Source of the DNA: Phragmites australis
Lineage: Eukaryota > Streptophyta > Magnoliopsida > Poales > Poaceae
NCBI RefSeq assembly: GCF_958298935.1
Contig: NC_084932.1
Location: 3,327,501 to 3,391,500, forward strand
Length of the DNA stretch: 64,000 nucleotides
Direction: 5' to 3'
How positions within the stretch are numbered: the first letter of the stretch is position 1; every line of letters starts with the position of its first letter. A program made the translations under genes and the position numbers. Shown here one piece after another: positions 57,481 to 64,000 of this stretch. The notes under the pieces were generated by a model. It was not told where the DNA came from. It saw only the letters and a list, made by a program, of their open reading frames with translations, and did not search any database.

Positions 57481-58042
57481 TTGTACATACCCTGTTCATA
57501 TATGATATATTTCTTATGTGCATATACCCCATAGTTGGATATTCGACATTGATAATTATTTTTCTGGAAATATTATTATATTGTTAAATTCGGCTGAAAA
57601 CCTGAAAAATTCATAGAAAAATGATTAGAGTTGAGAAAAATATAAAACTAAATATGTTGAGTTTGTATTATTGTCACCTACATGATAAAAATACTTGCAT
57701 GCATGAAATGTGCATTGAACTATCTTTATTCATTAATAAGTTTATAATTTGTTGATTCCATAATTAAATTATGAAATATCCAAATAAAAAAAATGTGAAA
57801 CCAATTATGTTAATCTTAATTTTTCATACACTTTACAGGAAAATTAACGTTAACCACTAATTCTTGGTTAACCTTGTGATTTTTAGCTCTTCATTTGATT
57901 TTCTCTTTTTAATCCAATCGCATGGTCCAGCACTCAGATCAGAACTTTCAAAAAGTTACTCTTCACCATACAAGTCTCCGATATAAATTAAAAATTATCC
58001 TAAATTTATACAAATTTCAGCAGTACATGAAAGTTGCTTTCA
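57481..58042. other. No supported gene (560 bp)
   Basis: AT-rich sequence downstream, on minus, of the TNP2 relic. Probably spacer of the old CACTA element. Confidence 0.4.
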
Positions 58043-59262
58043 TTAAATTATTAACACTTCTTTATGGTCACGGCGTATGTAGGTAGCTTCCTCAGTGTCA
58101 TCAATGAGAGGTAGTTCGACATTCTCTCTAAAAGGAGGTAGATCGTCGAATTTGTCGTTGTCTTCTTCGTCGACAACATCCTCAACACCAACAATATTTT
58201 TTGTCCTTGAAGAACCACTTAACGCTCCTCCTTGTTAGCTAGGGTCGGAACCTTTACATAAAAGACTTGTGCAACATATTTGGCAAGCACGAATGGTTGT
58301 TCTCTGTATCCTATGAGTTTGAGGTCCACGGTAGTCATACCGTACTTGTCGACCTTGATTCCCCTTGGGAGTCTGACCCATTGGCACCGAAACAGAGGGA
58401 CCATCAACTCGCCATATTCAAGCTCCCAAATCTCCTCCATGAATCTATAGTAGGTTTCTCTATTGACACGCGGTCATATGCATCAATACGAACACCACTA
58501 TTTTGGTTAGTGCTCTTGTTGTCTTGTTCTCTCGTATAAAATGTATAGCCGTTAATCTCGTATGCTTGGAATGTACAAATCATAGTTGACGGGCCATTAG
58601 CCAGCAGTTCCAACAGAGCATCATTAGTATCCTTACCCATCATGTGTTGACGTAGCCAATTACCGAAATTATCTCTGTGCCCTCTTGCGATAGTGAGATA
58701 TAGGCATACCAATCGCATTCAGTTTCATGTAGTCAATGCAAAACTCAATAACCTCCTCCGTACTCCACCCTTGGGCAATGCAACCTTCCGAGCGACCTCG
58801 GTTAGGAACATATTTCTTCAGAACCCCCATGAACCTTTTGAAAGTATACATATGATGCAGAAACACGGGGCCAAGGCTCTTTATCTCACCTACAATGTGA
58901 ACAATTAGATGGGGCATTATATCATAAAATGTTGGAGGAAAATAGTCTCAAATTGACATATAGTATAGACCACGTCTTCCTGCAGCTTTGTCAGTTTGTT
59001 CGGATCAATGACCTTTTGTGAAATTACATTGAAGAACGAAAACAACTTTATGATTAGGTCTCGGACCTTATCCAGCAGAATACCTCTAATTGCAACTGGA
59101 AGCATCTGCGTTATCATCACGTGACAATCATGAGACTTCATGCCAGCTAACTTCTTATTTTTAATGTTTACTAAGCTCATGATGTTGGAAGAGTAACCAG
59201 TTGAAACTTTGAAATCACGCAAGCAACCACACATGCTTATCTTCTCTTCCTTGCTCATAGTT
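58043..59262 (-). pseudogene. TNP2 transposase C-terminal relic
   Basis: On minus from 59,258: GCLRDFKVSTGYSSNI, MKSHDCHVMITQMLPVAIR and FSFFNVISQKVIDPNKL, then a frameshift near 58,917, HLIVHIVGEIKSLGPVF and NRGRSEGCI, another frameshift near 58,690, YEINGYTFYTREQDNKS, MVPLFRCQWVRLP and LAKYVAQVFYVKVP. A final frame ends IVGVEDVVDEEDND and RDHKEVLII with TAA at 58043. The same order occurs in the transposase at 9074-12289. The N-terminal half and Transposase_21 core are missing. In the same strand and order as the gene-2 relic at 46.6-45.1 kb, it probably belonged to the same old CACTA element. Confidence 0.85.
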
Positions 59263-60689
59263 TAAAAACTATGTACAAGGAGAAAGAAGAAAGAGAAAGA
59301 GAAAGAGAAAGAAGAAGAAAAAAACTTGTGTGGTTTATTCTTCTCTTCTTTGTATAAATTAACACCATGAATATTTTCTTGAGCCAATGACAAGTATCAA
59401 AACTAGAGAATAAACCAAAATGAATATAATACTTTAGAGTATTACTGGTGAAACCAAATGAAGATTTGATGGTCACATCAATATTATGGGATTCATACTT
59501 TTTTTATGACTATCAGTTTGGTGTATGCGATAGTCATACATGCAATTTGCTTTGGTAAAAGCGTTGTTTGCTGGGTTTTGTGTTCCAGGTAGAACATATA
59601 TGATTCTATATGATGAGTTCTTCATTAAATGTTTTATTCCACGCCACATGCGATATTTTGGCTTATGCTTTTTGATGATTGAGCGTTGTTCTAGATTGGA
59701 TGATAAGATCAGTTGCACAGACTCAGACTTTTGCTGGGGTTATGAATTTGTAAAGATCCATATTATTTGTCTGCTTTGTTGATAGCTGTGCATTGGAACA
59801 TACTGATTATTTGCTCAATTTGGTTTCGCATGAAGTATTTGAAGACTCAAGTGATCGCATTCATTATTTAGCCTTTCGAGGTTTCGAAGATAATTTCTTC
59901 AACTGTATATTTATAGGGGTTTTGAGTTAAGAGTAAGTTTGTTGGATAATGGTTCAAACAGATAAAGTATATTTTTAGTCTAATATGATACCTAAAAGCG
60001 TCTATAAATATGAGTCACCATTGTATATTTATCCATGTACCATTATATAATAGATTTTATCTACCGTGATTTTTTCCTCTGCATTAGAGCGTTAAAATCG
60101 TGCCTGTCGTGTCCATTAATTCCAACACGCACAAGCTCTGCAACGTACGCCATCCCGCACATCCAGGTCGTGCCGTGCGCAACTCGATCAACTATCTGCG
60201 CATGCCGAAAACAAAGGCATGCGACTGACCGACGCAACTGAAACGGAAAAACAGGGAAGGAAAAACAGAAGAGAAGTGACACAGGATTACAATTGATTCG
60301 ACAACACATCCTCATCCTCACCTCTACAATCACCTATGGCTTGGTCGCCGCTCGGGACTCCGGCGATCACCGGTGCTCTGCAGGAAAGGAAACACAACTA
60401 CAGTGAACTCTCTCTCCCTCCCTCTCACTCTCTGTATCTCCGTCATCACCTATCTCCGTCATCACTCACCGTCTCACAACTCCAATCTGAACCATAACGT
60501 TTGCGTTTTATTGTAATTTATCCCATCTTCAATTGGTATCAGCACATTTACTCAAAACACGATGTGGTAGTTGAAATGAATCTCAATTCAACTCATAGCA
60601 CACCAGAAACACGCGACATCAATGAGTAAAAGGAAAAAGAGGGAGATTCTACTCAAGCTTTCTTTCTTGGGCACCCAAGCTAACTTTGA
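59263..60689. other. No supported gene (1.4 kb)
   Basis: Starts with a GAAAGA-rich microsatellite (~59,279-59,325). The plus frame 59540-59782 and minus frames have no known domain. A CTCTCTCCCTCCCTCTC tract lies near 60,408. The last nine bases (60681-60689, GCTAACTTT) are the TSD of the following element. Confidence 0.4.
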
Positions 60690-61635
60690 CTTCTTTTTAT
60701 TTTAGCCTTTTTAAAACTAATATTTTAATAATAGCCTGCCGAAATCTAAATTTTTAAAAACTAGCCCCTTTTATCACACCAAAGTGGCTGACGTGACTCC
60801 CCAATGTAGTCACACCATATTCATTGACGTGACCAAAGTGGCCACACTGTCGGAAACCCCGGCGCCTTTACACGTGGATTCAACTTGGCAGGCTGAGTCA
60901 CGCCAAATTGGTTGGTGTGACTCGGGTGAACAGTATTTTCGTGGATGAACAGTACTTTCTACGGTTTCAATTGTTCTCTTTTCGCTTTCTCTATTTGAAC
61001 AGTGGGGTTGCCGTGCTCTAAAATTTATGAAACTTTTTCTGTGTGTCCTATAATTCATGATGAATCCATTTTAAAAGGATTCACCTCAATACCCCATCTA
61101 GGTTTCAAAATAAAAATTCCAAAAATAGTTACTTTTAGAAATTCTTGTAATTTTTAAGGCCTCAAATAAATTCCCAAAAATCTGACAAAATTCACTAATA
61201 TTCCTATCATGTGGCGTAATAATTTCTAAAATTATTTCCAACCCTAGGTTACTTGGTGAAAAAGTGAGTTCCTTCGCAATGCTACATTTATATGCATTTT
61301 TATCATTTCATACTATTAGCCTTGTAAACGTCCTCTAAATAATTAGCAATTATATTCGATTTTCCTCAAAATTTTGCCAGCGCTTAATGCAACATGTACA
61401 GGTCCTATTTGCAAACATGCACATCCAATAGAGTCGTAGAATTTGAATTATTCAATTTTGAATGTTGGTATATGTTACAATTTGTTCTATAACAATAATA
61501 CTTAGGTGACTTGTGGAGCCAAAAAGAATTTCCATTTGTGGTCTAAACCATACCAAATTTATTGTATGGATAGTTCAGAATATATTTTAGCCGAACCACA
61601 CACATGATTTTTAGGAAGACTAATAAACTTTAAAT
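60690..61635 (+). repeat. Left TIR arm with GTCACGCC motifs
   Basis: Contains GAGTCACGCCAAATTGG..GGTGTGACTC and related TGACGTGACT/AGTCACACC forms between 60,785 and 60,930, which are small palindromes repeated in the right arm. These clustered motifs near the terminus are candidate transposase-binding sites. Confidence 0.8.
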
Positions 61636-61926
61636 AAGTAGACTAAAGAGAAAGAATAAATGAAAAAGAGTAAAGATTGGTATATAAATTACAATAAGTT
61701 ATTTTATGTAGTTATACCTACTATCCGAAATGTAGAGGTGTCGTATTGTCTTCTTAATACCTTTGACATAAGTTGTTGTAGCAGGTTCAATAGAGACCCC
61801 TTGTCCTATTGTGTCTGTATAATGTTAGATTATATGTTATTTTATTAAAGTTATATGATGGTATTACAATAGATAAAATGTATATTAGGAATGGTAGATG
61901 TAATATATAAATGAATATATAGTTAC

Positions 61927-62470
61927 CTGACATGTCTCTAGTGTAATCAATTCTGGTCCTTAATGTATCAAAGGATGCTAGAGTATATGCGTACTTGGGG
62001 AATGTTGGAGAAGCACTAGGGAATTCAATTACCTCAGTGTGACCCGTGAATTTTATCATGTATATGTAGTCAACTGCTCGATAATTATTCTTAGCTAGGA
62101 ACACTTGGAAAAACTTTATGAAATATATAACTCCTTCTCTAAGGTGTGGCTTGAATTGATGTATATGGCGTTGTGGCACTTGAGCTTCCATTGCATTTCC
62201 CTATACATTTGCATAGAAAATTATTTTAAATGATGTATACTCTTTTATTTTTTCTAAAGTACCTATGTTTGTGGATACCTCTTGATCCAATAGTACAAAA
62301 TCAAGTCTATGGACTTTTTCTGGTTTGTCATCTAGAATATATTTGGATAATCTTGTCACAACAGATGTGTTGTCATTTCATGCTAAAAGCTCTGTCGTGT
62401 AATCACCATCGGATGGCTCATTCCAATCCACAGTTAAACTACTCATGGATAATGGTTGCCACTGTTTCAT
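61927..62470 (-). pseudogene. RPA70-like (DUF223/OB-fold) fragment with intron
   Basis: On minus, a 274-nt exon (62200-61927) encodes GNAMEAQVPQRHIHQFKPHL, then EGVIYFIKFFQVFLAKNNYR and SPTFPKYAYTLASFDTLR. This matches the OB-fold N-terminal region of plant replication-protein-A-large-subunit-like proteins (DUF223 family). It ends at a donor (DMS, then GTAACT). Upstream a 78-bp GT...AG intron (62278-62201) separates it from an exon with RLDFVLLDQE, which joins in frame. That exon has an in-frame TGA about 30 codons before its donor. RPA-like proteins bind single-stranded DNA; here only a fragment is captured inside the MULE, with introns kept. It is not expected to be functional. Confidence 0.8.
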
Positions 62471-62675
62471 TCAATATAACCTAAATTGTGTATAGATTCT
62501 TGATGAACATATCTCATGGCTTAAACCTAAGAACATTAATGTTATCAATTGCCTACTTTCAAAAAAATTGGAAATTATTTCCTAATTTAAATGTACGTTT
62601 CAAAATGCTTAATTCACCCTGTAGTCTCAAAGGCTATGGGTAGTCATAGCACTTAGCCATGTTTGAACATGTGTA

Positions 62676-63615
62676 ATTTAAAGTTTATTAGTCTTCCTAT
62701 AAATCATATGTGTGCTTCGGCTAAAACATATTCTGAACTATCCATACAATAAATTTGGTATGGTTTAGACCGCAAATGGCAATTCTTTTTGGCTCCACAA
62801 GTCACCTAAGTATTATTGTTATAGAACAAATTGTAACATATACCAACATTCAAAATTGAATAATTCAAATTCTACGACTCTATTGGATGTGCATATTTGC
62901 AAATAGTACCTATACATGTTGCATTAAGTGCTGGAAATTTTTTGAGGAAAATTAAATATAATTGCTAATTATTTAGATGACGTTTACAAGGCTAAATAGT
63001 ATGAAATGATAAAAATGCATATAAATGGAGCATTGCGAACGAACTCACTTTTTCACCAAGTAACCTAGGGTTGGAAATAATTTTAGAAATTATTACGCCA
63101 CATGATAGGAATATTAGTGAATTTTGTCAGATTTTTGGGAATTTATTTGAGGCCTTAAAAATTACTAGAATTTCTAAAAGTAACCATTTTTGGAGTTTTT
63201 ATTTTGAAACCTAGATGGGGTACTGAGGTGAATCCTTTTTAAATGGATTCATCATGAATTATAGGACACACAAAAAAAGTTTCATAAATTTTAGAGTACG
63301 GCAACCCTACTATTCAAATAGAGAAAGCGAAAAGAGAACAATTAAAACCGCAGAAAATACTGTTCATCCACGAAAATACTGTTTGTCCGAGTCACGCCAA
63401 CTAATTTTGCGTGACTCAGGCTACCACATCGAATCCACGTGTAAAGGCGTCGGAGTTTCCGTTAGCGTGGTCACGCCAATGAATATGGCGTGACTACGTT
63501 AAGGAGTCACGCCAGAAATTTTGGCGTGACAAAAGGGACTAGTTCCTGAAAATTTAGGTTTCGGCAGACTATTATTAAAATATTAGTTTTAAAAAGGCTA
63601 AAATAAAAAAAAGTC
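62676..63615 (-). repeat. Right TIR arm
   Basis: Inverted counterpart of 60690-61635. The palindromic modules here are TCACGCCAGAAATTTTGGCG and GAGTCACGCCAACTAATTTT-like, closer to a GGCGTGACT consensus than in the left arm, which shows more C-to-T change. Confidence 0.85.
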
Positions 63616-63624
63616 GCTAACTTT

Positions 63625-63735
63625 AGCATCTCCATATTGCAGGCTGGACTTCGCACAGGAATGTACTAGAATGGAGAAGGGTGGAGCAGCGTGTGCTTAA
63701 CTTGATCGAGTCTGTCTCTCCTTAACTTGATCAAG
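63625..63735. other. Junction between MULE and NBS-gene duplication
   Basis: About 110 bp with a short direct repeat CTTAACTTGATCGAG/CTTAACTTGATCAAG just before the duplicated NBS upstream sequence begins at GACTACGAACAGGGG. Confidence 0.5.
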
Positions 63736-64000
63736 ACTACGAACAGGGGAGAACATGGAATTTATGGAAATGTACACGTGCAAGACTTTGCAGAGAAGTT
63801 ACATAGATGGAAGTCAATCAGAACTATCAGCCGGAGGCGAAAGGCCCCCAAAGGTCAAACATCGCGTGCATGGACTATGACTATTAAACTGGAACAAGTA
63901 ACCTCTCTCTCTCTCTCTCTCTCAGTTGTTCTTGATACATCCTTGGAGTGTTGGCTCAGACCTCAGAAACATTCCATTTCATTTCATTCTGCAGATTACT
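63736..64000 (+). repeat. Second NBS-gene upstream copy, runs off the window
   Basis: Nearly identical to 33,653-33,922, including GAACATGGAATTTA, ACATCGCGTGCATGGAC, a (CT)n tract and TCTTGATACATCCTTGG. The last base of the window corresponds to 33,922, which is 52 bp before the start codon of the NBS gene, so a paralogous gene probably begins just beyond the edge. Confidence 0.95.

Larger units (their letters stand above)
60690..63615. mobile_element. MULE-like element with ~0.94-kb TIRs, 9-bp TSD
   Basis: Flanked by the 9-bp direct repeat GCTAACTTT (60681-60689 and 63616-63624). The ends are GACTTCTTTTTATTTTAGCC and, inverted, GACTTTTTTTATTTTAGCC. Long inverted repeats run from 60690 to ~61,635 and from ~62,676 to 63615, diverged by roughly 10-15% by eye. 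The ~1.04-kb interior has no transposase but carries a fragment of an RPA70-like host gene. A 9-bp TSD and very long TIRs are Mutator-like, and the captured fragment makes it a Pack-MULE. Confidence 0.85.

Noticed and set aside
59540..59782. 80-codon frame on plus
   Set aside because: Not similar to anything I know, AT-rich, and no supporting gene structure.

Overview
The window reads as heterochromatic, transposon-dense plant nuclear DNA, almost certainly from a grass (Poaceae). The evidence is a TNP2-type CACTA element with ACAGACGG subterminal repeats, a Reina-type chromovirus, SIRE- and Tork-type copia relics, TTA-flanked Tourist MITEs, Helitrons ending in CTAG, an LRR-less NBS gene of a type I know from grasses, and captured host-gene fragments that keep GT...AG introns. 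No rRNA gene, tRNA gene, CRISPR array or bacterial operon is visible. Species cannot be fixed by eye.

Layout. 0-6 kb: three diverged copies of a ~300-bp repeat, a 158-bp hAT MITE with a perfect 8-bp target-site duplication (TSD), and a receptor-kinase relic. 6.2-7.3 kb: a TIR-bounded segment holding fused fragments of two host genes (coatomer beta subunit and an R40-type lectin). 7,497-16,248: a complete CACTA element (TSD AAT) whose two genes are ruined almost only by stop codons. 16.2-18.4 kb: diverged fragments and two back-to-back Tourist MITEs sharing a TTA. 18.4-23 kb: a Helitron-like stretch with a palindromic CCGGTG array and a non-autonomous CACTA (21,055-22,865, TSD GAA). 23.4-26.6 kb: two tandem copies of a small secreted six-cysteine protein gene, the second with a 720-bp Helitron in its intron. 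26.7-33.65 kb: a SIRE-like copia element on the minus strand in circularly permuted order. 33.97-35.45 kb: an NB-ARC-like gene without LRRs; its upstream region recurs at 63.74-64.0 kb, so a second copy probably starts at the window edge. 36-46.7 kb: LTR-like pieces, a Tork gag-protease relic, a hAT element (40,433-43,501, TSD GTGCAAAC) and a second CACTA gene-2 relic on the minus strand. 47,867-52,922: a very young Reina element (LTRs differ at 1 of 368 sites) with one in-frame stop codon. 53.3-59.3 kb: a long non-coding repeat homologous, in inverted orientation, to 36.9-38.35 kb, then LTR-like and CACTA end fragments and a TNP2 relic. 60,690-63,615: a MULE-like element with ~0.94-kb inverted repeats and a captured RPA70-like fragment.

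Only three genes look like functional host genes: the two six-cysteine protein genes and the NBS gene. The rest is a layered record of insertion and decay, in which TSDs and a paralogous empty site allow several insertions to be placed to the base. I did not find a new multi-gene biological system. The most informative items are the insertion fossils, the frameshift-free stop-codon decay of the CACTA genes, the chimeric gene capture, and the NBS duplication.
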